DNA of 64,000 nucleotides from Aquiflexum gelatinilyticum (GCF_024741135.1 NZ_JANSUY010000004.1:186001-250000), one strand, 5' to 3'; positions 8,017-17,868 are shown, counted from the first letter of the stretch. The notes: generated by a model not told the origin, from the letters alone. Made by a program: numbers and translations.

Positions 8017-9081
8017 TTATCCTGCTTTTACCAATGCATACTCAAAAGATGGCTTTCCCCTTTCTCCATCTTTGGTCAGCGCTAAGAATCTTATTTTGTA
8101 ATAGTTACCCTTGACATCTTTGAGAATATAATACCTGTCATTTCTGATGGAAGGTGCTGAAGTGGGTCCTCCGCCCGAGCGCCAACTTGACCCGATGGAA
8201 AGTCTATTTTCAGAATTCAGGGTCAGGTTGGAAAGGTTTTGTTCAGCGAAGTTTTCAAAACCAATTTCTGATTCCAAAACCTGGACTACACTGACGCCGC
8301 CATAGGAATTGTGGTAAACCAAATCCTGAAAGTAATAAGCTAAAGTACCATTTAAAGCTTGAGGGAAAGGAGTGGAAGAAGTGCCCGCAGTCCAGACAAA
8401 ATCCCAATTTTGCTTTTCAGGCTCCACTGTCACTATTCCACTTTCAAAGGAAAAGTAAACTAGATTGAGACTTGGGTTTTTGGAAATCTCAATAGAAGAA
8501 AAATTGGCAGAAGAGATATCTGCATGTTGCAAAACATACTTTCCATCTTTTTCTAATATCCGAATTTTTTTCCAAGGCCTTACATCCGCTCCACTGCTTC
8601 CCCTGTTCAGAATATAAACTTTGTTTTCTGCATCAATCGAGGAGATGGCCTTGATGACAGGCGAAGAAAGAGGATTTTCCACATGGTCTACATAGAGTAT
8701 ACTATTCATATTGGTGAAAGTCAATTCAAGTTGACCTTCAGTCCTTAGCGGCTCTGCCTGTATTTCACCGACTGCATTGATATCAGAAGAGGTGGTTTCA
8801 TATGCCATGGCACCGGTGGTTCCATTGATCAACACTTTGAAATCCGAACTTGTGTCAAAGGCCAAGTCCCAATTTTTTCTTGCTACGGCCAACTGTTCTT
8901 CGCTTCGAAGGCTGACAAACACCATATTGGGAAAAGTGGCGCCTCCGCCGTTGATCTCGATTAGACCTTCTTCAACAGCCGGAAGGTCGACAATAGGTTC
9001 TTCTTTAGGCTCGCAGGAAACTATACTTCCTGTCACCATTATCGCTGCTAAACTGCTGGCTAATGATTGTAATCTGCTCAT
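8017..9081 (-). CDS. hmuY: HmuY family heme-binding lipoprotein
   Basis: A 354-residue protein with a lipoprotein signal ending GSIVSC, followed by the HmuY-family opening FPNMVFVSLRSEEQ...ARKNWDLAFD. A second NWDFVWTAGTSS segment lies near residue 230, followed by YYFQDLVYHNSYGG and a C-terminal YYKIRFLAL. HmuY proteins sit on the outer membrane, take heme from host or environmental hemoproteins and pass it to the HmuR-type receptor. At 354 residues it is longer than Porphyromonas HmuY (about 216), so ligand residues cannot be assigned from sequence alone. It is the last gene of the operon, 22 bp after the receptor gene. Confidence 0.85.
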   Translation of the reverse strand: MSRLQSLASSLAAIMVTGSIVSCEPKEEPIVDLPAVEEGLIEINGGGATFPNMVFVSLRSEEQLAVARKNWDLAFDTSSDFKVLINGTTGAMAYETTSSDINAVGEIQAEPLRTEGQLELTFTNMNSILYVDHVENPLSSPVIKAISSIDAENKVYILNRGSSGADVRPWKKIRILEKDGKYVLQHADISSANFSSIEISKNPSLNLVYFSFESGIVTVEPEKQNWDFVWTAGTSSTPFPQALNGTLAYYFQDLVYHNSYGGVSVVQVLESEIGFENFAEQNLSNLTLNSENRLSIGSSWRSGGGPTSAPSIRNDRYYILKDVKGNYYKIRFLALTKDGERGKPSFEYALVKAG

Positions 9082-9103
9082 ATTAATTGTGATTTGAATT
9101 TGT

Positions 9104-11377
9104 TTATTGTGAAAATCTGTAAGTCAATCCTAAGAAGTAAGATCGCCCATAGCCGACAGGCCTTTGTGGGCCACCTCCATGACCACCACTTACACCTGAC
9201 GTGCTTTGGATATCAGTAATATCCATGATGTTCCTTGCACCAAAATTGACTGAAAGGTCGTTTCCGATGGGCTTTCTAAATGTGAGGTCAATCCAATGAA
9301 ACCCATCCAACTTGATTTCATTTGGAATTTGATTTCCGTTCAAATCAGTGGCCATCTCAAAGCCCGGTAAGGCCCCTGTCCATTTATAAAAAACATTGAC
9401 ATGGGTTTTGATCAAAGGAATCAAGTAAGAAACTGTCGTATTGACTTCTGTCGTAAAGAGCATCTCCGGAATGCCTGCCTGTTCTGCGGAAAGCTGGTTA
9501 TATCTTCCTATCCTGGAAATACCCAATTCTCCGGAAAAGCTTCCAAAAGCAATTTTCTGATTGAGCATCAAACCGACGGTTCGAAATGACGCTATATTAA
9601 AGAGTGTGGTAATTCTTGGATCATTGGGATCTACACCAAAGGAAATTCTATCGGAAACCTCATTGTAAAAACCACTCAAAACTACCTTCTCGAAAATGCT
9701 TCCTGTTTCTTCCTTTTGGAAGTTAAGGGAACCGTTAAAGCTATGGGAGGTCTCAGCCTTTAGGCTTGGGTTTCCAATGATTGAATGGCTAGCGTCAAAG
9801 AAATCAAAATACAATTCTCTAATAGATGGTGCCCTGAAACCTCTTGCATAGGCCAACCTTAGATCCCAACTTTGAGAAAGTACAAATTTCGAATTGATTG
9901 ATGGGATTACAGGAGGTGCTTGGTAGGCCGAATTATAAGCTTTTCTCAATCCAGGTCTGAATTTGATTTTGTCGGTAGGAGACCATTCCCCTGTCAGGAA
10001 CGCTGCATAATCTTGGATACCTTCATTCTCACTGATTCTTTCACCCGAACCTCTTTCGGTATTGATATCTATTCCTGGCTGAAGATTGAGTTTTGGGGAA
10101 ATCAGCAAAAGACCCAAAACCCGCCAAGTAAACCCTGAGTAGGAAATCGCAGCCTGAGAATCGGGTGCAGCTGAGAGATTGGATTGATTAGTCCGGACAT
10201 TGGTGACCCAAGTCTCCGTCCTTCGTCCATAATCTGTGTATGCCCCTTGCCAAGAAAGTTTGAAAGTCGGTGACAAATCCCATTTCCCATTGAGCCGGTG
10301 CATCCACCTCGTGGTTATGAAATTTCTGTCGATCACCTCCAGCCTGTTTTCCGGACCATAAGAAGTGATGGTTTCGCTCAATATGTCCAAGGCATAATCT
10401 ATGTCAAAACCTTTGAAGCTTGTGCCAACAAAGAAATTTCCCATATCCTGATCTCTCGGTAGCCATTCAAATTGCCTTCCTGTGTACTTACCTTTCCAAC
10501 CACCGAACCTGTTTTGGGTAAATCCCCCACCGATTTTCCATGGTTTTTTAAAAGTATAGCTCCCTGAAATGTTTCGGATGTGGTTACCATTTCCTGCCAA
10601 AGGGCTGTAGGATTCTCCCACTGTCTCTTCCTGAACCCTTGCCTGAATAGAAAAACCTGATACTTGCTTGGGGTTTTTGGTGATGATATTGATCACACCT
10701 GCCAAAGCATCTGCGCCGTACACCACAGACATGGGGCCTTCAATGATTTCTATTTTTTCGATGGTATTGATGTCAATTTGATTGATATTGACTTCATTGG
10801 AAACTCCCTGTCTACCGACCATTGGTACCCCGTCAATCAGGATTTTTACATTCTGTCCTGACATTCCCATCATTTCAAGGTTGCTGGTGCCGAGTGCATT
10901 GTCTTGGGAAAACCGGATTCCCAGTTCAGTATTGAGTACTTCCTGAAGATTATTGGCCGCCCGGTTTTGAATAGTAAGCTTTTCGATGGACCTGACTTGG
11001 TAGACGGAATTTTTGACAGATTCCATATTGATATTTCCTGTTACCACGACTTCATTGAGTTCAGATACTGCCTCTTTCAATTCAATCCTAATGGTAGCTT
11101 CGTTTTGGTTTAGACTATAAATCACCGGATCAAACCCTACAGCAGAGATTTTGATGTTCTGATTTTGGGAATGAGGTTCAAATGAAAAAGCTCCCTCAGC
11201 ATTGGCAATTGTCCCTTTCCCATCGGAAAAAAGCACAGATGCAAAAGGAACCGGCCTACCCTTTTGATCTACAACAAAGCCTTTGATCTCCTTACCTGCC
11301 AACACATGATGAAAAGAAAAGAGTAGGGCAAACAGTAGAATCCAGTTCTTAATTTTATTTAGATTAATTCTATTCAT
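9104..11377 (-). CDS. hmuR: TonB-dependent heme receptor (HmuR-like)
   Basis: A 757-residue outer-membrane receptor when started at MNRINLNKIKN (11377). A longer frame to 11455 would run into hmuS. A signal peptide is followed by a carboxypeptidase-like beta domain (about 35-115, GFVVDQKGRPVPFASVLF), a TonB plug (VKILIDGVPMVGRQG, EIIEGPMSVVYGADALAGVINIIT as separate pieces of the family signature) and a beta-barrel ending in aromatic YRFSQ. Such receptors import heme using TonB-ExbBD energy. Its place between hmuS and hmuY supports heme as ligand. A segment like the promoter-side operator, ATTTAGATTAATTC, falls at 11357-11370 within the first codons. Confidence 0.9.
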   Translation of the reverse strand: MNRINLNKIKNWILLFALLFSFHHVLAGKEIKGFVVDQKGRPVPFASVLFSDGKGTIANAEGAFSFEPHSQNQNIKISAVGFDPVIYSLNQNEATIRIELKEAVSELNEVVVTGNINMESVKNSVYQVRSIEKLTIQNRAANNLQEVLNTELGIRFSQDNALGTSNLEMMGMSGQNVKILIDGVPMVGRQGVSNEVNINQIDINTIEKIEIIEGPMSVVYGADALAGVINIITKNPKQVSGFSIQARVQEETVGESYSPLAGNGNHIRNISGSYTFKKPWKIGGGFTQNRFGGWKGKYTGRQFEWLPRDQDMGNFFVGTSFKGFDIDYALDILSETITSYGPENRLEVIDRNFITTRWMHRLNGKWDLSPTFKLSWQGAYTDYGRRTETWVTNVRTNQSNLSAAPDSQAAISYSGFTWRVLGLLLISPKLNLQPGIDINTERGSGERISENEGIQDYAAFLTGEWSPTDKIKFRPGLRKAYNSAYQAPPVIPSINSKFVLSQSWDLRLAYARGFRAPSIRELYFDFFDASHSIIGNPSLKAETSHSFNGSLNFQKEETGSIFEKVVLSGFYNEVSDRISFGVDPNDPRITTLFNIASFRTVGLMLNQKIAFGSFSGELGISRIGRYNQLSAEQAGIPEMLFTTEVNTTVSYLIPLIKTHVNVFYKWTGALPGFEMATDLNGNQIPNEIKLDGFHWIDLTFRKPIGNDLSVNFGARNIMDITDIQSTSGVSGGHGGGPQRPVGYGRSYFLGLTYRFSQ

Positions 11378-11423
11378 TAGAGGAAAATTTTTTAGGCGGG
11401 GAGAATTCCCCACCCAAGAGGTT

Positions 11424-12470
11424 TTATAAGCAATCAATAAGCTGCTTCCAAGCATCCAACTGTGGGATTCCCGGCTTTCTCAATCCAAAAAACTGAGCGA
11501 TCATTTCACCTTCTTTGTCAAATAGCTCCAAAGATGAAACCAATCCATCCGAGGTGTTTTTGTGCACTACATAGGCAGATTCAATGATTTCTTCATTGAG
11601 GTGCATATTGAAATCAGGATCCATCACGTTGAGCCAATTACCCATCTGACGGATAGTCCTCACCTTCCCCTGATGGATCTGGATATTGCCTTTATTGCCT
11701 GCGAAAATCATGATCGGCATTTTTTCTGCCGAAGCAGTTTCTACTATTTTCCTCGCAGAAAGCCTGTCCACTTCGTAGGCCCATTTGTCATTGATCCACT
11801 TCACGGCATCAAGTCGATGGACATTGTACTTTCTCAGCATACCAAAAAAATCATGGGTATCTTTCATGTTTTCCCAGTCATAGGTAAAAGCTTCCATATC
11901 AATTTTTTTGGCGAATTCAGGTTTGGGATAAGCTTCCAATTCCAATTCCATACTTTGGTCTTCACTTTTGAAATCAACCTGGATTTGATCATAAGCGTCG
12001 AGATTACTTTTTTCCTGCAAGAAAATTTTCAATACAGCATCTCCTGCTTTGTCAAAAAACTGAAAGCTTTTCATGGTTCCCCTTGGGCTATGGTTGATAA
12101 CGGCAAAACCAAATTTCCAGCCGCTGAAAAAAATCCGCTGTTCGATTGGACCGATCACAGTGGCTACCTGATTGGGGGCATGTCCCATTAAATCTATTTT
12201 TTGGAAATTTCCTTTGTGCTCAAGGACACAACCTTCATTGCGTGTCAAGGCCATCACTTTCCCAAGGCTTTTACAGGCAATCATGATTTCAGCAAAATTT
12301 TGATTGAGCCTCACCGCACCTGTACCAATGGTGGAAGCGATCAATTCAGCTTCAGAAACACCCAGCCTTTGGGCCGCATCTCTTGACCGAATTTGAGGAT
12401 TTTGTTTTTTGAGGTCTTCCCATGCTTCTTTCAAAGAAGCTACTGAGGAAAATTGCAAGGTGGATTCCAT
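11424..12470 (-). CDS. hmuS: Hemin-degrading/heme-trafficking factor HmuS (HemS/ChuS family)
   Basis: A 348-residue cytoplasmic protein of normal HemS/ChuS length built from two related halves. The first half has VMALTRNEGCVLEHKG and a conserved INHSPRGTMKSFQFFD segment. The second repeats this layout with IMIFAGNKGNIQIHQG, MDPDFNMHLNEE and SLELFDKEGEMIAQFFG. Family members bind heme and either degrade it or hand it to other proteins. It is four bases from hmuV and 46 bases from the receptor gene in a heme operon, which fixes the role. Whether it is enzymatic is not readable from the sequence. Confidence 0.93.
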   Translation of the reverse strand: MESTLQFSSVASLKEAWEDLKKQNPQIRSRDAAQRLGVSEAELIASTIGTGAVRLNQNFAEIMIACKSLGKVMALTRNEGCVLEHKGNFQKIDLMGHAPNQVATVIGPIEQRIFFSGWKFGFAVINHSPRGTMKSFQFFDKAGDAVLKIFLQEKSNLDAYDQIQVDFKSEDQSMELELEAYPKPEFAKKIDMEAFTYDWENMKDTHDFFGMLRKYNVHRLDAVKWINDKWAYEVDRLSARKIVETASAEKMPIMIFAGNKGNIQIHQGKVRTIRQMGNWLNVMDPDFNMHLNEEIIESAYVVHKNTSDGLVSSLELFDKEGEMIAQFFGLRKPGIPQLDAWKQLIDCL

Positions 12471-12473
12471 AGT

Positions 12474-13274
12474 TTATGCAAGTTTGATTTCTAAATGGTT
12501 TTGAATGAATGGGATACTTTGAATGATCATGGGATTTTTATCGGATCCTGAGAATACCTGAATTGGATGCTCAAAAACTTGTTCCAATTGAGCTGATGTC
12601 ATCACCTCGTTTACCGGACCCTGATGGATAATACTCCCTTTTTTGAGGAGGATAATCTTATCGGCATAATTGGCAGCGAGGTTGAGGTCATGGAGAATTG
12701 CGAGTACTCCGATGTTTCTTTTTTTGATTTTGTGGATGATCCTCAATACATGGTGCTGTAATGCTATATCCATGCTCGATGTAGGTTCGTCCAATAGCAG
12801 GTACCTTGAAAAAGGCTTCTTGTCCCAGATCTGAGTCAAAACTCTAGCGAGCTGCACCCTTTGTTTTTCACCTCCCGAAAGATCTCCGTAGAGTTTTTCC
12901 TTCAGGTGCAAGGTTTGGGTTTCTTCCATCACTTCTTCGACGAGGTCAGGCCGATAAGAATTCCCGCTCGCCAATAAGCCCAATTCGACAACTTCCAAGG
13001 CTTTGAATGGAAAAGATAAAGAGCTGTGCTGAGGCATCACTGCCCGGACAAGGGCTAGGTTTTTTGCAGAAAAACCACTGATCGGAAAACCGTTATATAC
13101 CACTTTACCATATTTGCAGGGAATCTCTCCAGCCAATACTTTAAACAATGTGGATTTACCTGCTCCATTTGGACCGAGGATAACTGTGAGTTCCCCCGGT
13201 GCAAGCGAAATACTTGCCTTGTTTATGATCGGCATGCTGCGGATGCAGAAATGTATGTCTTGGGCTTGTAACAT
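12474..13274 (-). CDS. hmuV: Heme ABC transporter, ATP-binding subunit
   Basis: A 266-residue ABC ATPase of the FecE/BtuD/HmuV group. It shows Walker A GPNGAGKST (34-42), a Q-loop near AVMPQHSS, signature LSGGEKQRVQLARVL, Walker B YLLLDEPTSSMD and the switch histidine in AILHDLNLAA. It powers the HmuU permease at the inner membrane. It is separated from hmuU by one base and from hmuS by three, consistent with tight co-translation. Confidence 0.95.
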   Translation of the reverse strand: MLQAQDIHFCIRSMPIINKASISLAPGELTVILGPNGAGKSTLFKVLAGEIPCKYGKVVYNGFPISGFSAKNLALVRAVMPQHSSLSFPFKALEVVELGLLASGNSYRPDLVEEVMEETQTLHLKEKLYGDLSGGEKQRVQLARVLTQIWDKKPFSRYLLLDEPTSSMDIALQHHVLRIIHKIKKRNIGVLAILHDLNLAANYADKIILLKKGSIIHQGPVNEVMTSAQLEQVFEHPIQVFSGSDKNPMIIQSIPFIQNHLEIKLA

Positions 13275-13275
13275 A

Positions 13276-14340
13276 TCAGGATCTTATTTTTTTAACATTG
13301 ATAATGAGCCAGATAAAAAATGGGGCACCGATGATGGCTGTGATGATTCCGATGGGCATCTCTGAAGGCATGACTATGGTTCGCGCCAATAAATCCGCGA
13401 AAGTCAATAAAAATGCTCCGAGCAGTAAAGATCCTGGAAGTACCAACCTATGGTCGGCGCCAAACATCATTCTGATGAGATGGGGAACAATCAGTCCGAC
13501 AAATCCAATCGTTCCCGTAAAGGCGACAGCTGTTCCTACGATCATCGCACTCGAAAAGAGCAGGATATATTTCACTTTTTGGACATCTACCCCCATGTGA
13601 AAAGCTTCATTTTCGCCGATTGAAAGGGCATTGAGGTTTTTGAACTGAGAAAGGACCAACATGACTGGACCGGAAATCAGCAAGAAGGAAATCCCAACTT
13701 TGCTCCAATTGGCTCCACCTACATCTCCCAAGCTCCAAAATGTAAAATTCCTCAATGCCGCATCATCGGCATAGAAAATCACCAAACCTATCAGTGCCCC
13801 CGATAGTGCATTCAAGGCAACACCTGCGAGAATCAATAAAGAAATGTCTGTCTTACCAGTCGTACTCCCCATTTTGTACACCAACAGAGTATTGATCAGG
13901 CCTCCAAGGAAAGCAAAAAGTGGTAAGCCAATTCCCCCGAAATAACCTAAAAATGGAAGGCTACTGCCAAACACAATAAATACTACCGCAAACAATGCCC
14001 CTCCACTACTGATTCCAATCAAGCCAGGCTCGACCAAAGGGTTTCTGAACAATCCCTGCAAAGCAGCCCCGGTCACTCCTAACCCTCCTCCAACCAAAAC
14101 CGCCATCATTATTCTTGGAAGGCGAATTTGAAGGAGCACATTGTATTCTTGTTGGCTATAATCAATAAATCCTAATCCCAAGGTATCTGCCAAAATCCCT
14201 AAAACATGGCTTATTGGAATATGGAATGCACCTATCGACAAGGACAAAACAGACACTGATGCCAAAGCGATACCCATCAATCCAAGGACTAGATTTTGGT
14301 ATTTTGTTTTGCGGTATGTGAGTGTCTGTATCAATGCCAC
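13276..14340 (-). CDS. hmuU: Heme ABC transporter permease (FecCD family)
   Basis: A 354-residue polytopic inner-membrane protein with about ten hydrophobic segments. Family motifs include LRLPRIMMAVLVGGGLGVTGAALQG, here read as IRLPRIMMAVLVGG plus GAALQGLFRNPLVEPGLIG, and later TGTIGFVGLIVPHLIRMMFG. This matches BtuC/FecD/HmuU permeases, which form the heme or siderophore channel with HmuV. It abuts hmuT directly (adjacent bases 14340/14341). Confidence 0.95.
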   Translation of the reverse strand: MALIQTLTYRKTKYQNLVLGLMGIALASVSVLSLSIGAFHIPISHVLGILADTLGLGFIDYSQQEYNVLLQIRLPRIMMAVLVGGGLGVTGAALQGLFRNPLVEPGLIGISSGGALFAVVFIVFGSSLPFLGYFGGIGLPLFAFLGGLINTLLVYKMGSTTGKTDISLLILAGVALNALSGALIGLVIFYADDAALRNFTFWSLGDVGGANWSKVGISFLLISGPVMLVLSQFKNLNALSIGENEAFHMGVDVQKVKYILLFSSAMIVGTAVAFTGTIGFVGLIVPHLIRMMFGADHRLVLPGSLLLGAFLLTFADLLARTIVMPSEMPIGIITAIIGAPFFIWLIINVKKIRS

Positions 14341-15192
14341 TTATTTTCTGACAGCTTTTGCGAGTTCCAAAGCGGCTTTTCCTACTCTTGGGCCAAAACC
14401 GGAAAGGTATTGGCCATCCATAGAAATAATTTGATTCTTCCTGAAGGCGGAGGTGTTTTCAATTCCTCTGATATTCTTCACCCCATCCATACCTCCGATA
14501 GATTGGATTCCTGATTCAAAAAAGAGGAGGAAATCAGGATTCATAGCCACCAAAGCCTCTGGAGTAAGGGGAATAAATTCGTTAAAACCTTTTCCGACAT
14601 AATTTATCCCTGCCATATTACCCATTGACTCAGCAAAAGTCTCTTCGCCTGCCACAAAGACCATTTCCATTCCTCTTGCCATGACAAATGCCATGCTTGG
14701 TTTGGAAGTTTGGGATTGAAGGTAATTCCCTAATTCTTTCATATCAGCTTCAATTGAAGCCTTTATTTCATTTCCTTTTTCAGGAACTTCAAGGAAGTCG
14801 GCGATTTCAGTCACAATTTTATAGGTTCCAGAAATATCCTTGGGTTTTTCAAAAAACCGGATTTGAAGCCCTGCAGCTATCAATTGATTGACTACGTCCG
14901 GAGACATATAACCTTCCTCTGCTAATATCAAGTCCGGACCCAATGCCAAAATCCCTTCCGCTTTGATTTGATTGCGGTAACCTATTGAGGGCAAAGCCTG
15001 CATTTTGGCCGGATAGGTAGAAGTAATATCAGTGGCTATAATATCATCACCGAAACCCAATTCATTGACCACTTCTGTAACGGTACCTCCTGCAGTGATT
15101 ATTTTATATTCTTTTGTCACTGCTTCAGGCCTTTTTTCAGAACATCCGAAGAGTATTATTCCAAAAAGGAAAAGACTTATTTTTCTTGTCAT
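14341..15192 (-). CDS. hmuT: Heme ABC transporter substrate-binding lipoprotein
   Basis: A 283-residue periplasmic-binding protein of the TroA/BtuF fold with a lipoprotein signal ending IILFGCSEK. The family start ITAGGTVTEVVNELGFGDDIIATDITSTYP and later LALGPDLILAEEGY fit class III binding proteins (two lobes linked by a long helix). It would deliver heme to HmuUV. It is the first gene of the reverse operon. The start codon at 15192 lies immediately beside one AT-rich operator-like repeat. Confidence 0.92.
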   Translation of the reverse strand: MTRKISLFLFGIILFGCSEKRPEAVTKEYKIITAGGTVTEVVNELGFGDDIIATDITSTYPAKMQALPSIGYRNQIKAEGILALGPDLILAEEGYMSPDVVNQLIAAGLQIRFFEKPKDISGTYKIVTEIADFLEVPEKGNEIKASIEADMKELGNYLQSQTSKPSMAFVMARGMEMVFVAGEETFAESMGNMAGINYVGKGFNEFIPLTPEALVAMNPDFLLFFESGIQSIGGMDGVKNIRGIENTSAFRKNQIISMDGQYLSGFGPRVGKAALELAKAVRK

Positions 15193-15193
15193 T

Positions 15194-15212
15194 ATTTAGA
15201 TTAATTTAAAAT
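15194..15212 (-). promoter_or_regulatory. Second operator-like repeat before hmuT
   Basis: ATTTAGATTAATTTAAAAT matches 14 of 19 positions of the perfect palindrome at 15233-15251. It lies between the predicted transcription start and the hmuT start codon. A related half, sharing TATTTAGATTAATT, occurs at the beginning of the receptor gene (11356-11369). It may be a second, weaker binding site for an iron or heme regulator; this is inference from repetition only. Confidence 0.4.
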
Positions 15213-15219
15213 AACATGA

Positions 15220-15250
15220 CAAATATCAGTCTATTTGGATTTAATCCAAA
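15220..15250 (-). promoter_or_regulatory. Promoter of the heme operon
   Basis: On the reverse strand, TTTG at 15250-15247 and GATATTTG at 15227-15220 are separated by 19 nt. This matches the Bacteroidota TTTG/TAnnTTTG promoter with one mismatch in the -7 element. Predicted transcription starts near 15212. Confidence 0.55.
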
Positions 15251-15251
15251 T
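15233..15251. promoter_or_regulatory. Perfect 9-1-9 palindrome over the heme promoter (candidate Fur-type operator)
   Basis: ATTTGGATT-T-AATCCAAAT is an exact inverted repeat that covers the -33 element and part of the spacer of the hmuT promoter. That is where a repressor would block RNA polymerase. Iron-regulated heme operons are normally controlled by Fur, so a Fur-like site is the first guess. The repeat differs from the E. coli Fur box, and the binding protein is not known from this window. Confidence 0.55.
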
Positions 15252-15512
15252 TAATTTTGATTGATAATTTCTATTAAAAACTGAAAACTATTATCCCATT
15301 AATAGATTGGTGATTTGATAGTCCCCCTCTATTGGTCCGTCAGTTCAGAAAAAATACCTTTCAATAGGAATCTCTAAGAGTCAAAAATTGAGCGTCTTAC
15401 TTTTTTTGGATTTTTATCTCAAAAAGAATAGGGTTTCACTAAGCTCCTTTTCAAAAAATCAAATTGGCTTTTAAATGGTACAAAACAATATGGATTATAT
15501 TTCCAAACATCC

Positions 15513-15542
15513 TTTGGTATTAAGCTTTTATAATTAATTTTG
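15513..15542 (+). promoter_or_regulatory. Promoter of atpD-atpC
   Basis: TTTG at 15513-15516 and a perfect TAATTTTG (TAnnTTTG) at 15535-15542 are separated by 18 nt, close to the Bacteroidota consensus. The leader to the atpD ATG would be about 40 nt. Confidence 0.6.
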
Positions 15543-15585
15543 CATTCGAATTTTAAAAGCATCAATCCTTTTTACATCAAAATAA

Positions 15586-17091
<1,506 letters not shown>

Positions 17092-17134
17092 TTTTCATTC
17101 CGATCCATCGGACAAATAAGGTTTTAAGCGCATC

Positions 17135-17383
17135 ATGATACAATTGACAATCATTACACCGGACCAAAAGGTATTTGAAGGTGAAGTTTCGGAGGCTACC
17201 TTTCCAGGAGCCAACGGTTCTTTTCAGGTATTGAACAACCACGCGGCAATTGTATCCGCCTTGGGAAAAGGAACGGTATCCTATACCACCAAAGCAGGGA
17301 AAAAAAGCCATATCATCAACGGTGGTGTGGTGGAGGTAAAAGACAATAAAATTGTCCTTCTTGCTGAGAAAGTTATTGATTAA
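17135..17383 (+). CDS. atpC: F-type ATP synthase subunit epsilon (short form)
   Basis: An 82-residue protein matching only the N-terminal beta-sandwich of subunit epsilon (LTIITPDQKVFEGEV, FPGANGSFQVLNNHAAIVSALGKG, INGGVVEVKDNKIVLLAE). The C-terminal helical hairpin that inhibits ATP hydrolysis in E. coli is missing, so inhibition by that route is unlikely. The short form is common in Bacteroidota. It begins 43 bp after atpD and is followed by a strong terminator. Confidence 0.93.
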   Translation: MIQLTIITPDQKVFEGEVSEATFPGANGSFQVLNNHAAIVSALGKGTVSYTTKAGKKSHIINGGVVEVKDNKIVLLAEKVID

Positions 17384-17402
17384 TATTAACCTAAATAGAA
17401 AT

Positions 17403-17435
17403 AAAACCCGACTGAAAAGCCGGGTTTTGTTTTTT
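17403..17435 (+). terminator. Terminator after atpC
   Basis: An 8-bp stem AAAACCCG / CGGGTTTT surrounds a 10-nt loop and is followed by GTTTTTT. It sits 20 bp beyond the atpC stop codon. Confidence 0.88.
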
Positions 17436-17490
17436 AAAGCCAATTCTGAAAATCATTTGATAATTGAAGCCAGAAGATGAACGGAAATAT

Positions 17491-17522
17491 TTTGGTATTG
17501 GCAAATTATTATCCTACTTTTG
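17491..17522 (+). promoter_or_regulatory. Promoter of rpsU
   Basis: TTTG at 17491-17494, a 20-nt spacer and TACTTTTG at 17515-17522 match the Bacteroidota promoter consensus exactly. Transcription would start around 17528, only about 20 nt before the start codon, and the Shine-Dalgarno sequence fills almost the whole leader. Confidence 0.8.
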
Positions 17523-17530
17523 CAACCCTG

Positions 17531-17540
17531 AAAGGAGGTG
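17531..17540 (+). promoter_or_regulatory. Full-length Shine-Dalgarno sequence before rpsU
   Basis: AAAGGAGGTG complements the 3' end of 16S rRNA (anti-SD CACCUCCUUU) over ten bases and ends seven bases before the ATG. I saw no comparable site before the other genes I checked here. It also fixes the start at 17548: an upstream in-frame ATG at 17464 lies before the promoter. Confidence 0.9.
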
Positions 17541-17547
17541 TATACAT

Positions 17548-17742
17548 ATGATCATTGTCAACGTAAAAGAGAACGAATCAATCGAGAAGGCGCTAAAGCG
17601 TTTCAAAAAGAAATTTGATAAAACAGGTGCCGTAAGAGAGCTCAGAGCGAGACAGCACTTTGTAAAGCCATCTGTAAAAAACAGAGAACAAGTTATCAAA
17701 GCAGCATACAAGCAAAAAATGCAAGAGGCAGAAATGAAGTAA
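17548..17742 (+). CDS. rpsU: 30S ribosomal protein S21
   Basis: A 64-residue basic protein with the bS21 pattern MIIVNVKENESIEKALKRFK, FDKTGAVRELRARQHF, and a lysine-rich tail. bS21 sits at the small-subunit platform next to the 16S 3' end. Structural and genetic work in Flavobacterium showed that bS21, with bS6 and bS18, holds the anti-SD sequence in Bacteroidota ribosomes, and that rpsU keeps a strong SD as part of autoregulation. This gene has exactly that arrangement: perfect promoter, very short leader, complete SD. It is followed by its own terminator. Confidence 0.97.
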   Translation: MIIVNVKENESIEKALKRFKKKFDKTGAVRELRARQHFVKPSVKNREQVIKAAYKQKMQEAEMK

Positions 17743-17770
17743 TTCATTTTGACTTTTGAAATAAAATCAA

Positions 17771-17806
17771 AAAGCGCATCTACGAAAGTGGAAGCGCTTT
17801 TTTTTT
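17771..17806 (+). terminator. Terminator after rpsU
   Basis: A 7-bp stem AAAGCGC / GCGCTTT with a 16-nt loop runs straight into a nine-T run (17798-17806). It lies about 30 bp after the rpsU stop codon. Confidence 0.85.
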
Positions 17807-17868
17807 AATACTCTAACTCCACCTCAAAACGATCTGAGATAGTCCCAAAATCGGAATTTTTACAGCCA

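Noticed and set aside
11378-11455. N-terminal extension of the TonB receptor
   Set aside because: It overlaps hmuS and puts 26 non-signal residues before a good signal peptide.
11562-12191. 209-residue forward frame within hmuS
   Set aside because: It is fully antisense to a well-supported gene with conserved motifs and has histidine/phenylalanine-rich shadow composition.
17464-17547. N-terminal extension of rpsU
   Set aside because: It starts before the consensus promoter and would place the strong SD inside coding sequence.
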